From Cellulomonas sp. NS3 (lineage in GTDB: Bacteria > Actinomycetota > Actinomycetes > Actinomycetales > Cellulomonadaceae), in NCBI RefSeq assembly GCF_024757985.1, contig NZ_CP103289.1:1240001-1304000 (forward strand): a stretch of DNA of 64,000 nt. The letters run 5' to 3'. The notes beneath the pieces were generated by a model. That model did not search any database and had not been told where the DNA came from. It saw nothing but the letters and a program-made list of their open reading frames with translations. The translations under genes were made by a program, and so were the position numbers. Below are positions 35,000 through 45,004 of this stretch, in pieces. Within the stretch, counting starts at the first letter, position 1. Each line of letters begins with the position of its first letter.

Positions 35000-37900
35000 A
35001 TGCACCTGTCCCACCCCTGGCTGCGGCGCTCCGCCGTCGCCGCTGCCGCCACCGCGGCACTCACGCTCCCCGGGGTCGCCCCGGGGTACGCCGCCGTCGC
35101 ACCCGACGCCGCGGTCGTGATCAACGAGGTCTACGGCGGGGGCGGCAACACCGGCTCGGTCCTGACCCACGACTTCGTCGAGCTCTACAACGCGTCCGAC
35201 GCCCCCGTGGAGCTGTCCTCGTGGTCGCTGCAGTACGCGTCCGCGGCCGGCACGCTGTGGAGCGGGTCCATCCCGCTCACGGGCACGGTCCCCGCGCGCA
35301 GCACGTACCTCGTCCAGGCGGCGACGCAGACGGCCGGGACGGTCTCGAACCTCCCGACCCCCGACGCCACGGGCACGGTCAACCTGTCCGGGACGAACGG
35401 CAACGTGGCCCTCGTCTCGTCCGCCACCCGGCTCACCTGCGCGACGACGGCGTGCGCGAGCGACCCGGCGGTCGTCGACCTCGTGGGCTTCGGCACAGGC
35501 GCGGCGTTCGCGGGCGCACCCGCCCCGGCGCCGAGCGCGACGACGTCGATCGCGCGCACGGGCGCGGCCAACACCGCGGACAACAAGGCCGACTTCACGG
35601 CGGGCGCACCGACGCCGGCGGGCACGGGCGGCACGCAGCCCACCCCGGAGCCGACTCCCACCGCGACGCCCACCCCCACGGCGACGCCCACGCCCACCCC
35701 GACGACCGCCCCCGAGCCGATCGCGATCGCCGCGATCCAGGGCACCGGCGCGGCGAGCACGTACGTCGGCGCGAGCGTCACGACGCGCGGCGTCGTCACC
35801 GCCGCCTACCCGACCGGCGGGCTGCGCGGGTTCGTCATCCAGACGCCCGGCACGGGCGGCCCGACCGACCCGGCGACGCGCACGGCGTCCGACGCGCTGT
35901 TCGTCTACCAGCCCGCGGGCGTCACGGCGACCGTCGGCCAGCACGTCGAGGTCACCGGCACCGTGGCCGAGTTCAACGGCCTGACGCAGGTCACCGCGTC
36001 GACGGTCACGCCGCTCGCGGCGGCCGAGCCCGTGACCCCCGCGGTCGCGCCATGGCCCACCACCGACGCGCAGCGCGAGACGCTCGAGTCGATGCTCTAC
36101 GCCCCGGCGGGCGCCTTCACGGTGAGCAACACGTACTCGACGAACCAGTACGGCGAGGTCGGGCTCGCGTCCGGCGACCGCCCGCTGATCCAGCCGACCG
36201 ACGTCGCCGCCCCCGGCTCGCCCGAGGCCGCCGCGGTCGCCGCGGACAACGCCGCACGCGCGGTGGTGCTCGACGACGGCGCGACGACGAACTTCCTGAC
36301 CGCGGCGAACTCGTCGCAGACGCCGCCGTACGTCTCGCTGACCGACCCGGTCCGCGTGGGCGCCCCGGTGGTGTTCACCCAGCCGCTGATCGTCGACTTC
36401 CGGAACTCGACCTGGAAGCTCAACCCGACGAGCCAGGTCACGGACGCGACGCCGCTCGCGGAGCGCACGCAGTTCACGAACACGCGTGCCGCGGCGCCGG
36501 ACGCGGAGGCGCTGGGCGCCGCCGACCTGCGGGTCGCGTCGTTCAACGTGCTCAACTACTTCACGACGCTCGGCGCGGACACCGCGGGCTGCTCGCCCTA
36601 CCGGGACCGCACCGGGGACGGCGTGACGGTCGACGAGTGCACCGACAACGGCCCGCGCGGCGCCTGGGACGGCGGCGACCTCGCCCGCCAGCAGGCCAAG
36701 ATCGTCGCGGCGATCAACGCCACGGACGCGGACGTCGTCGGTCTCATGGAGATCGAGAACTCGGCGGCGCTCGGCGAGCAGGCCGACGAGGCCACGCAGA
36801 CGCTCGTCGCGGCCCTGAACGCCGCGGACCCGTCCGCGGGCTGGGCGCACGTCCCGTCCTCGGGGGACCTGCCGGACGCGAGCGAGCTCGACGTCATCAC
36901 GAACGCGCTGATCTACCGGACGGGCTCGGTCGAGCTGCTCGGGGAGGCCCGCGCGCTCGGCGACCTCAGCGACACCGGCGAGGCGTTCGCGAACGCCCGC
37001 GAGCCGATCGCGCAGGCGTTCGTCCCGCTCGGCGGCGGCGAGCCGTTCCTCGTGGTCGTCAACCACTTCAAGTCCAAGGGCTCGGCGGGCCCGCTCCCGG
37101 GCGACGCCGACGCCGGCGACGGCCAGGGCGCGTCCAACGCGTCGCGCGTCGCGCAGGCCACGGCCCTCGCCGCGTGGGTCCCGACGGTGCTCGACGACTA
37201 CACGACCACCCCGGTCGAGGCCGTCGCGCTCGTCGGCGACTTCAACGCGTACACGCGCGAGGACCCGCTCGAGGTGCTGTACGACGCCGGGTACACCGAC
37301 GTCACCGCGCACTTCGGCACGGGCGAGTACTCGTACAGCTTCAGCGGGCTCGCGGGGTCGCTCGACCACGTGCTCGTCAATGAGGCGATGCTCGCGCGCT
37401 CGACGGGTGCGGACATCTGGGAGATCAACGCCCCCGAGTCCCTCGCGCTCGAGTACAGCCGGTACAACTACCACGGCACGGTCCTCACGGACGCGAGCCC
37501 GTACCGGTCCTCGGACCACGACCCGGTGCTCCTCGGCATCACGGCCGCCGCTCCTGCGGAGACCACCGAGCTGACCCTGCTCAACCTCAACGACTTCCAC
37601 GGGCGGATCGACGCCAACACCGTGGCCGTCGCGGGGACCATCGAGCAGGAGCGCGCGGCGCACGGCGAGGACTCGACCGTGCTGCTGTCCGCGGGCGACA
37701 ACATCGGCGCGTCGCTGTTCGCGTCGTCGGTCCAGCGGGACCAGCCGACGATCGACGTGCTCAACGCGCTCGACCTCCGCGCGTCGGCCGTGGGCAACCA
37801 CGAGTTCGACGGCGGGTTCGCCGACCTCGTCGACCGCGTCGCCGCCGACCGGACCAACGCCCGGTGGGCGTACCTCGGCGCGAACGTCTACCTCGACGGC

Positions 37901-40048
37901 ACCACGACCCCGGCGCTGCCGGAGTACGAGATCCTCGAGGTCGCCGGCAAGCGGCTCGCCGTCGTCGGCGCCGTGACGCAGGAGACGCCGTCGCTCGTGA
38001 CGCCGGCCGGTGTCGCGGGCCTCGACTTCGGGGACCCCGTCGACGCCGTCAACCGGGTCGTCGCGCAGCTGAGCGACGGCGACGAGGCGAACGGCGAGGC
38101 CGACGTGTTCGTGGCCGAGTACCACGAGGGCGCGGGTGCGGGCACGCCCGACGGCGCGACCCTCGAGGAGGAGGTCGCCGCGGGCGGCGTCTTCGCGAAG
38201 ATCGTCACGGAGACCGACGCCGACGTGGCGGCGATCTTCACGGGCCACACCCACAAGCAGTACGCGTGGGACGCCCCGGTCCCCGGCCGCGAGGGCCAGA
38301 CCCGCCCGGTCCTGCAGACCGGCTCGTACGGCGAGTTCATCGGCTCGATCACGCTGACGGTCGACAACGACACCGACGCGCTCGTCTCGTACGAGGCGAA
38401 GAACGTCAAGCGCACGACGACCCCCGCCGCCGAGCTCGTCGCCGCGTACTCGCGCGTCGCCGAGGTCAAGGCGATCGTCGACGCGGCGCTCGAGGTCGCC
38501 AAGGTCGAGGGCAACAAGGTCGTCGGCAGCATCTCCGCCGACATCACGACCGCGTACACCGGCACGACGAGCGGGGACCGCGCGTCGGAGTCGACCCTCG
38601 GCGGGCTCGTGGCCGACGCGCTCAAGGCCAGCCTGAGCGACCCGGCTCGTGGCGGCGCCCAGATCGGCGTCGTCAACCCCGGCGGCCTGCGTGCGGACCT
38701 GTTCGCGACGCAGTCGTCGTACACCCCGCCGGGCCCGGCCGCGGACGGCCAGATCACGTACGCCCAGGCGAACGCGGTCCTGCCGTTCCTCAACAACCTG
38801 TGGACGGTCTCGCTCACGGGCGAGCAGTTCGTGACGCTCCTCGAGCAGCAGTGGCAGCGCGACAAGGACGGCAACGTGCCGTCGCGCCCCTACCTGCAGC
38901 TGGGCCTGTCGGACAACGTCACGTACACGTTCGACCCGGCGCTGCCCGAGGGCGACCGCATCACGTCGGTCACCGTTGACGGTCAGCCGATCGACCTGGA
39001 GGCGTCGTACCGCGTGGGGACGTTCTCGTTCCTCGCGACGGGTGGCGACAACTTCCGGGTGTTCACGGAGGGCGCGGACCCGCGCGACTCGGGTCTCGTC
39101 GACCGCGACGCCTGGATCTCCTACCTCGGCGCCAACCAGCCGGTCTCGCCGGACTTCGCGCGGCAGTCGGTCCAGGTGACCGGCCTGCCGACCGAGGCGA
39201 CGCAGGGCGAGACGGTCGCGTTCGACGTGGCGAAGCTGGACCTCACGTCGCTCGGCAGCCCGGCGAACACGTCGCTCACCGCGACGTGGGCCGGGAGCGC
39301 CGCGGCGCCCGTCGAGATCCCGGTCTCGGGCGGGGCCGCCTCGGTCGAGCTGGCCGTGCCGGACGACGTCGAGGGCGAGGTGCTGCTCACGCTCGTGGCG
39401 GCGCCGTCGGGCACGACCGTGACGATCCCCGTGACCGTCGAGGCGGGCGGTCCCGTGGCCACGGTGCCGCCGGGCCGTGCGACGCTCGTGAGCGACAACG
39501 GGTGGGACACCGGCCTGCGGGACGGCGACTACACCATCTCGGCCGCGCTGTGGTGGGGCCAGAACGGCACGACGTTCCGCCTGTTCGAGAACGGGGTGCT
39601 GATCGACACGCAGAAGGTGACCGACCGGTCCCCGCTCCCGCAGTTCGCCTCTGTGCAGGTCACCGGCCGGGCGAACGGCACGTACGTGTACACCGGCGAG
39701 CTCGTCAACGCCGCGGGCACGACCGCGACCACGTCGGTCACGGTCAAGGTCACGGACGCCAACCCCGGCAAGCCGTCGCTCGCGCACGACAACTGGGACG
39801 GCGACGGCTCGTACACCGTGACCGCCACGAAGTGGTGGGGCACGGCGGCGAGCGAGTACCGGCTCTACGAGAACGACGTCCTCGTCGACACGCAGGCGCT
39901 CACGGGCACCGGCCCCGGCGCGCAGTCCGCGTCGACGGCGTTCACCGGCAAGGCGGCGGGCACGTACCGCTACCGCGTCGAGCTCGCGAACGCCGCAGGG
40001 ACGACGAGCAGCAACGAGATCACGGTCAAGGTCAAGAAGAAGTCCTGA
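35000..40048 (+). CDS. Secreted multidomain nuclease plus 5'-nucleotidase (ExeM/NucH-like fused to UshA-like)
   Basis: A 1682-residue secreted protein that could digest extracellular DNA and release phosphate from the nucleotides. Order: signal peptide (1 to about 31), lamin-tail domain (about 36-175), Thr-Pro linker (about 213-240), OB-fold segment (about 240-350), EEP nuclease (about 510-840: SFNVLNYFTT, LMEIENSA, VVNHFKSKG, VGDFNAY, SSDHDPVL), calcineurin-type 5'-nucleotidase (about 857-1400: LNLNDFHGRID, SAGDNIG, GNHEFDGG, GHTHKQYAW, then the nucleotide-binding domain with RVGTFSFLATGGDNF), and two copies of a carbohydrate-binding-like repeat (about 1492-1585 and 1590-1680). ATG 35000 precedes the signal peptide and follows AAGGGA. 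There is no cell-wall anchor. Regulation by PhoP is suggested by the upstream repeat. Confidence 0.93.
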   Translation: MHLSHPWLRRSAVAAAATAALTLPGVAPGYAAVAPDAAVVINEVYGGGGNTGSVLTHDFVELYNASDAPVELSSWSLQYASAAGTLWSGSIPLTGTVPARSTYLVQAATQTAGTVSNLPTPDATGTVNLSGTNGNVALVSSATRLTCATTACASDPAVVDLVGFGTGAAFAGAPAPAPSATTSIARTGAANTADNKADFTAGAPTPAGTGGTQPTPEPTPTATPTPTATPTPTPTTAPEPIAIAAIQGTGAASTYVGASVTTRGVVTAAYPTGGLRGFVIQTPGTGGPTDPATRTASDALFVYQPAGVTATVGQHVEVTGTVAEFNGLTQVTASTVTPLAAAEPVTPAVAPWPTTDAQRETLESMLYAPAGAFTVSNTYSTNQYGEVGLASGDRPLIQPTDVAAPGSPEAAAVAADNAARAVVLDDGATTNFLTAANSSQTPPYVSLTDPVRVGAPVVFTQPLIVDFRNSTWKLNPTSQVTDATPLAERTQFTNTRAAAPDAEALGAADLRVASFNVLNYFTTLGADTAGCSPYRDRTGDGVTVDECTDNGPRGAWDGGDLARQQAKIVAAINATDADVVGLMEIENSAALGEQADEATQTLVAALNAADPSAGWAHVPSSGDLPDASELDVITNALIYRTGSVELLGEARALGDLSDTGEAFANAREPIAQAFVPLGGGEPFLVVVNHFKSKGSAGPLPGDADAGDGQGASNASRVAQATALAAWVPTVLDDYTTTPVEAVALVGDFNAYTREDPLEVLYDAGYTDVTAHFGTGEYSYSFSGLAGSLDHVLVNEAMLARSTGADIWEINAPESLALEYSRYNYHGTVLTDASPYRSSDHDPVLLGITAAAPAETTELTLLNLNDFHGRIDANTVAVAGTIEQERAAHGEDSTVLLSAGDNIGASLFASSVQRDQPTIDVLNALDLRASAVGNHEFDGGFADLVDRVAADRTNARWAYLGANVYLDGTTTPALPEYEILEVAGKRLAVVGAVTQETPSLVTPAGVAGLDFGDPVDAVNRVVAQLSDGDEANGEADVFVAEYHEGAGAGTPDGATLEEEVAAGGVFAKIVTETDADVAAIFTGHTHKQYAWDAPVPGREGQTRPVLQTGSYGEFIGSITLTVDNDTDALVSYEAKNVKRTTTPAAELVAAYSRVAEVKAIVDAALEVAKVEGNKVVGSISADITTAYTGTTSGDRASESTLGGLVADALKASLSDPARGGAQIGVVNPGGLRADLFATQSSYTPPGPAADGQITYAQANAVLPFLNNLWTVSLTGEQFVTLLEQQWQRDKDGNVPSRPYLQLGLSDNVTYTFDPALPEGDRITSVTVDGQPIDLEASYRVGTFSFLATGGDNFRVFTEGADPRDSGLVDRDAWISYLGANQPVSPDFARQSVQVTGLPTEATQGETVAFDVAKLDLTSLGSPANTSLTATWAGSAAAPVEIPVSGGAASVELAVPDDVEGEVLLTLVAAPSGTTVTIPVTVEAGGPVATVPPGRATLVSDNGWDTGLRDGDYTISAALWWGQNGTTFRLFENGVLIDTQKVTDRSPLPQFASVQVTGRANGTYVYTGELVNAAGTTATTSVTVKVTDANPGKPSLAHDNWDGDGSYTVTATKWWGTAASEYRLYENDVLVDTQALTGTGPGAQSASTAFTGKAAGTYRYRVELANAAGTTSSNEITVKVKKKS

Positions 40049-40082
40049 CCGTGGGGGAGTGACCCGGCGGTGAGTGCCGGGG

Positions 40083-40119
40083 ACGGGGTGTCGGTGCCGG
40101 GAGGCGCCGGCACCCCGTC
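40083..40119 (+). terminator. Hairpin after the nuclease/nucleotidase gene
   Basis: GGTGCCGG (40093-40100) pairs with CCGGCACC (40107-40114), and the flanking GACGGGGTG and CCCCGTC offer an alternative longer pairing. It lies between this gene and the exonuclease III gene on the same strand. Confidence 0.65.
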
Positions 40120-40191
40120 GCGCTGTCCGGGGCCGGCGTCCGCGGGGTGTGACCGGCGTCGCGCTCGCGGGGGTCGGGGGCTGTGGGTGGC

Positions 40192-41022
40192 ATGGGGTTG
40201 GATGGTCCGGTGCTGACGATCGCGACCGTGAACGTGAACGGGATCCGTGCCGCCTGGAAGCGCGGCATGGGGGACTGGCTCACGACCCGCAAGCCCGACG
40301 TGCTCCTGCTCCAGGAGGTCCGCGCGCCCGACGAGCTGCTGAGCGACTTCCTGCCCACCGCCGAGTGGGACCTCGCGCACGAGGCGTCCGAGTTCAAGGG
40401 CCGCGCGGGCGTCGCGATCGCCTCGCGACTGCCGATGTCGGCGATCCGCATCGGGCTCGCGACGGGGAACGCCTGCGACACCGGGCGCTGGGTCGAGGCG
40501 GATCTCGAGGTCGCCGCGACCGACGACGCCCCGGCGCGCACCCTCACCGTCGTCTCGGCCTACATCCACTCCGGCACGGTCGGGACGCCGTCGATGGAGG
40601 AGAAGTACTCCTTCCTCGAGGCGGTCACGGCGCGGATGGCGGCCATCGCGGACGCCGGCGGCCTCGCGGTGGTGGCGGGCGACATCAACATCGCGCACCG
40701 CAACGTCGACCTGAAGAACTGGAAGGGCAACCAGAAGTCCGCGGGCTTCCTGCCCGAGGAGCGCGCCTACCTCGACCGCTGGTTCGACGACCTCGGCTGG
40801 CGGGACCTCGGGCGCGAGCACGGCGGGGAGGGCCCCGGGCCGTACACCTGGTGGTCGTGGCGCGGGCAGGCGTTCGACAACGACGCGGGCTGGCGGCTCG
40901 ACTACCAGATCGCGACGCCCGCGCTCGCGGACCTGGCGCGCAGCGTCGAGGTGGACCGCGCCGACGCGTACGCCGCGCGGTTCAGCGACCACGCCCCGGT
41001 CGTCGTGGGGTACGAGCTCTAG
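40192..41022 (+). CDS. xth: Exodeoxyribonuclease III / AP endonuclease family protein
   Basis: A 276-residue EEP-fold DNA-repair nuclease. Motifs: TVNVNGIRAAWKRGM at the start, LLLQEVRAP with the metal-binding Glu, YIHSGTVGTPSMEEKY, GDINIAHRNVDLKNWKGNQKSAGFLPEERA, and SDHAPVVVGYE at the end. These are the standard exonuclease III features for base-excision repair at abasic sites. The start is uncertain among GTG 40183, ATG 40192 and GTG 40210; ATG 40192 is chosen for the GGTGG before it. Unlike its upstream neighbour it has no signal peptide. Its stop codon and that of the convergent MFS gene share one CTAG. Confidence 0.93.
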   Translation: MGLDGPVLTIATVNVNGIRAAWKRGMGDWLTTRKPDVLLLQEVRAPDELLSDFLPTAEWDLAHEASEFKGRAGVAIASRLPMSAIRIGLATGNACDTGRWVEADLEVAATDDAPARTLTVVSAYIHSGTVGTPSMEEKYSFLEAVTARMAAIADAGGLAVVAGDINIAHRNVDLKNWKGNQKSAGFLPEERAYLDRWFDDLGWRDLGREHGGEGPGPYTWWSWRGQAFDNDAGWRLDYQIATPALADLARSVEVDRADAYAARFSDHAPVVVGYEL

Positions 41023-42407
41023 GTCCCCGACGACGGGCCCGTGGGCCCGGACGGCTCCGCGGGGCGGGAGCGCGAGGGAGGTGCGGCAGCCGCGGTCGCC
41101 TCGGCGCCCGGGAGCTCACGCATCCCGAGGAGCGGCGACGCGAGCACGGGCACGGCGGCGAGCGTCACGCCCGCGACCGCGAACCAGAGCGTCGGCAGGA
41201 CGCCCACGGTGCTCCCGAGCCAGCCGCCCACGAGCGCGCCGAGCGGCATGCTGCCCCAGACCACGAACCGTACGGAGGCGTTCATGCGCCCGAGCAGCGT
41301 CGGCGGGCACAGCCGCTGCCGGAAGCTGACCTGCGCGACGTTGTAGACGACCACCCAGAACGACAGCAGCGCGCCGCCCGCGACGAGCGGCACCTCGGGC
41401 GGGACCCCGAGGTCGCGCAGCGGTGACGCGAGCGGCGTGAGCGCGTAGGCCGGGGCGAAGAACAGGGCGCTGACCGGGATGATCCGGCCCTCCCCGACCC
41501 ACCGCGCGAGCCGGTCCGCGAGGAGCGCGCCGAGGAGGCCGCCGACGGCGCCGGCGGAGAAGACGAGCCCGAGCCCCGCCGGGTCGAGCCCGAGGTGACG
41601 CAGCGCGTAGAGCACGACCAGCGCCTCGCCGGCCGCGTGGAACATGTTGCCGAGCCCGGTGCAGGCCACGATCCGGCGCAGCAGCGGCTGGTGGACGACA
41701 AACCGCAGCCCCTCGGCGATCGCGGCCCGCAGCGGCGGGTGCTCACCGCGCGCGGGCAGGTCCTCGGTGTGACGGATCCGCCCGACGGCGAACGCCGACA
41801 CGAGGTACGTCACGACGTTGACGACGATGAGCAGCGGGGCGGAGATGACCCGCAGCAGCGCGCCGCCGATCGCCGGCGCGGCGACCATCGCGACCGACTG
41901 CGTGGCCTGGAGCTTGGAGTTGCCCTCGACGACGTGCTCGAGGCCCACGAGCGCGGGGACGTAGCTCTGGTGGGCGATGTCGAAGAAGACGCTCGCGCAG
42001 CTGAGCACGAGCGCGGCGCCGTACAGCAGGCCCATCGACGCGTGTCCCGTGAGCGCGAGCGCGACGACCGCGGCGAGCACGACGGCCCGGACGAGGTCGG
42101 CGGTGATGAGGACGCGCCGCTTGCGCATGCGGTCGACCCACGCGCCCGCGGGCAGCCCGATCACGAGGAACGCGGCGGTCTCCGCGGCACCGAGCGCGCC
42201 CATCTGCCACTCGGTCGCCCCGAGGTGCTGCACCGCGAACACGGGCAGCGCGAGCCCGGTGAGCTGGGCGCCGAGCTGGCCGAGCGCGTCGCCGGTCCAC
42301 AACCGCCGGAAGTCGGGGTGGAACGCGAGCGAGCGCCGCCGGGCCGCTGCCGGGGCTGCGGGCGGTGGAGGAGCGGGGTCCGGGCCGGGGGAGCCGGAGG
42401 TGGTCAC
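41019..42407 (-). CDS. MFS exporter (MFS_3 / enterobactin-exporter-like)
   Basis: A 462-residue transporter with twelve membrane segments. It begins FHPDFRRLWTGDALGQLGAQLTGLALPVFAV, the usual start of the MFS_3 exporter group, with the loop motif GAWVDRMRKRRVLITADL between segments 2 and 3 and LADRLARWVGEGR in the second half. Members pump out drugs or siderophores. GTG 42407 is chosen; 56 bases separate it from the divergent winged-helix regulator, and an inverted repeat between them suggests local repression. The final 40 residues are Pro/Ala/Ser-rich and cytosolic. Substrate unknown. Confidence 0.9.
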   Translation of the reverse strand: MTTSGSPGPDPAPPPPAAPAAARRRSLAFHPDFRRLWTGDALGQLGAQLTGLALPVFAVQHLGATEWQMGALGAAETAAFLVIGLPAGAWVDRMRKRRVLITADLVRAVVLAAVVALALTGHASMGLLYGAALVLSCASVFFDIAHQSYVPALVGLEHVVEGNSKLQATQSVAMVAAPAIGGALLRVISAPLLIVVNVVTYLVSAFAVGRIRHTEDLPARGEHPPLRAAIAEGLRFVVHQPLLRRIVACTGLGNMFHAAGEALVVLYALRHLGLDPAGLGLVFSAGAVGGLLGALLADRLARWVGEGRIIPVSALFFAPAYALTPLASPLRDLGVPPEVPLVAGGALLSFWVVVYNVAQVSFRQRLCPPTLLGRMNASVRFVVWGSMPLGALVGGWLGSTVGVLPTLWFAVAGVTLAAVPVLASPLLGMRELPGAEATAAAAPPSRSRPAEPSGPTGPSSGT

Positions 42408-42422
42408 GCACGCAGCATGGCC

Positions 42423-42450
42423 TCACTGATTGGGAAGTGTCAATCAGTGA
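42423..42450. promoter_or_regulatory. Perfect inverted repeat, probable operator for the MFS/regulator pair
   Basis: TCACTGATTG (42423-42432) and CAATCAGTGA (42441-42450) are perfect inverted copies eight bases apart. It fills the 56-base gap between the divergent genes, so it overlaps both promoters. A GATCGTG region just after it may be part of the regulator's own start region. Confidence 0.7.
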
Positions 42451-42463
42451 CTAGGATCGTGCC

Positions 42464-43000
42464 GTGGCCGGTGACGAGCGCGACGCGGAGACACGCGAGC
42501 GGGACGCCGACGCGCGCGCCCTCGCCTCGACTGTGCGCCTGCGCATCCTCCGGCTGTGCCTCGACGAGGCGCTCACCAACCGCGAGCTCGCCGAGCGGCT
42601 GGGCCGCAATCCCGCGACGACACTGCACCACGTCCGCACGCTCGTCGACCGCGGCTACCTCGCCGCGGAGCCGGTCCGGCGCGGCGCCCGCGGCTCCCGC
42701 GAGGTCCCGTACCGGGCGACGGGCCGGTCCTGGCACTCACGCCGGCCCAACGCGTTCAGCCGCGTGCTCATCGACACGTTCCTCGAGGAGGTCGCGCTCG
42801 CCGACCCGGACAGCGTGGGGACGACGCGCCTCGGCGTCCGGCTCGACGCCGCGGGCAAGGCCGAGCTCGACCGGCGCGTCCAGGAGCTCTTCGACGAGCT
42901 CGCCGCACGGCCGAGCGACCCGGACGGCACGCCGTACTCGATCTTCTACGCGATCCACGAGGACGCCGGGCGCCTCCGGCGCGACCGGCCCGCGGGCTGA
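42464..43000 (+). CDS. Winged-helix (ArsR/HTH_20-like) transcriptional regulator
   Basis: A 178-residue regulator. The DNA-binding domain is clear near the N-terminus: ALASTVRLRILRLCLDEALTNRELAERLGRNPATTLHHVRTLVDRGYLAAE. The C-terminal half has no recognised domain. No metal-binding cysteines are present, so classical ArsR metal sensing is unlikely. It probably represses the divergent MFS exporter and itself through the inverted repeat at 42423-42450. GTG 42464 lies only 13 bases after the operator, so the message may be nearly leaderless. It is convergent with the next gene. Confidence 0.87.
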   Translation: MAGDERDAETRERDADARALASTVRLRILRLCLDEALTNRELAERLGRNPATTLHHVRTLVDRGYLAAEPVRRGARGSREVPYRATGRSWHSRRPNAFSRVLIDTFLEEVALADPDSVGTTRLGVRLDAAGKAELDRRVQELFDELAARPSDPDGTPYSIFYAIHEDAGRLRRDRPAG

Positions 43001-43016
43001 CCACGCACCGACGGGC

Positions 43017-44284
43017 TCAGATACCCCCGCGCAGCGCAGCGATCGGCTCGATGGCCGCGGCCTTGAGCGCCGGGTAGATGCCCGCGAGCAGCCCGATCAC
43101 GCCGCCGGCGAGCGCCGAGAGCAGCACGACGACCGTGTCGAGGATCGGCGTCCACGACTGCACGGCGGACACCACGACGACCGCCGCGACACCGACGGCG
43201 GCACCGATGAGCCCACCGAGCAGCCCGACGACCACGGACTCGACCACGAACTGCGCCCCGATGTCCCGCCGCGTCGCGCCGAGCGCCCGCCGCAGCCCGA
43301 TCTCCCCGACGCGTTCCATCACGGACAGCAGCGTGACGTTCGCGATCCCGAGGCCGCCGATGAGCAACGCCACGGCGCCGAGCGCGAGGAAGATCGCGTT
43401 GACGTCGGCCTGGACGCTCTCGCGGACCGTCGAGCCCGCCGGCGGGACCTGGACCTTGAACCCGTCGGGCGCGTTCGGGTCGAGCGCGACGGGCACCTGC
43501 TCGCCGACGACGGGCCCGGCGCCGACCGCGATCCTGATCTGGAGCTGGTCGGGCGACGTCAGGTCGAAGTCGGCGCGCGCCGTGCCCTGCGGCAGGAGCA
43601 CGGCGTCGACGAGCTCGCCGCGCCGCTGCACCCCGTCGACGATGCCGATCACCGTGTACGAGGTCTCGCCGATGAAGACGGACGGCTGCCGGTCGACGCG
43701 GTGCACGCCCAGCCGCTCGGCGGCCCGTGCCCCGAGCACCACGACGCGGTCGGCCCGGGCGTCGTGGCCCGCGTCGAAGTAGCGACCGGTGACGACCTCG
43801 CCGCGGACCGCGTCGAGCAGGCCGGGCGACGTCGCCACGACCGGGATGGCGACGCCCGCTGGCTGCGACGGGTCGTTGACGGGGACGGCGGTGACGGCCG
43901 CGCCCGCGACGTCGACCTCGGCGAGCGTGCCCGCCGCCTCGACGCCCGCGAGGCGTGCCGCCCGCTCCTCGGCGTCCCACGGCAGGCGAGCCGTCGCGCG
44001 CTCGGTGCCGTCCGCCCCGCGCGTCGTCGCCGGTGCCGCCACGACCTGGGTCGCCGCGACGGCGTCGAACTGCCGGTTGATCTGGCCCGCGGCGGTCTGC
44101 GCGAGACCGACGGTGACGACCACGGACGCGATGCCGAGCACCGTCCCGAGGATCGTGAGCACGAGCCGCCCGGGGCGGGCACCGATCCCGTAGGTCGCCT
44201 CGGTCAGCAGGTCCCGGACCGAGAACCGGTCGGCCCCGCGCACGTCGTCGCGGGCGTGCGACCGCCGCACGCCCGCCAGGACGC

Positions 44285-44288
<4 letters not shown>
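43017..44288 (-). CDS. FtsX-like permease of MacAB-type module B
   Basis: A 423-residue MacB-type permease domain: an N-terminal membrane segment near VLTILGTVLGIASVVVTVGLAQT, a large external domain (PBP-like MacB core), and three C-terminal membrane segments with LSVMERVGEIGLRRALGATRRDIGAQFVVESVVVGLLGG, the FtsX signature. It works with the ATPase and the HlyD-like subunit encoded just upstream in a mechanotransmission-type exporter for peptides, lipoproteins or drugs. ATG 44288 overlaps the ATPase stop as ATGA. Its 3' end is 16 bases from the convergent regulator gene. Confidence 0.9.

Positions 44289-45000
<712 letters not shown>

Positions 45001-45004
<4 letters not shown>

Noticed and set aside
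32225-39787. A 2520-codon open frame on the minus strand opposite glyA, folD and the secreted nuclease
   Set aside because: It runs antisense to three clear genes, is rich in Arg, Val, Asp and Gly as expected from the mirror of high-GC codons, and has no family motif.
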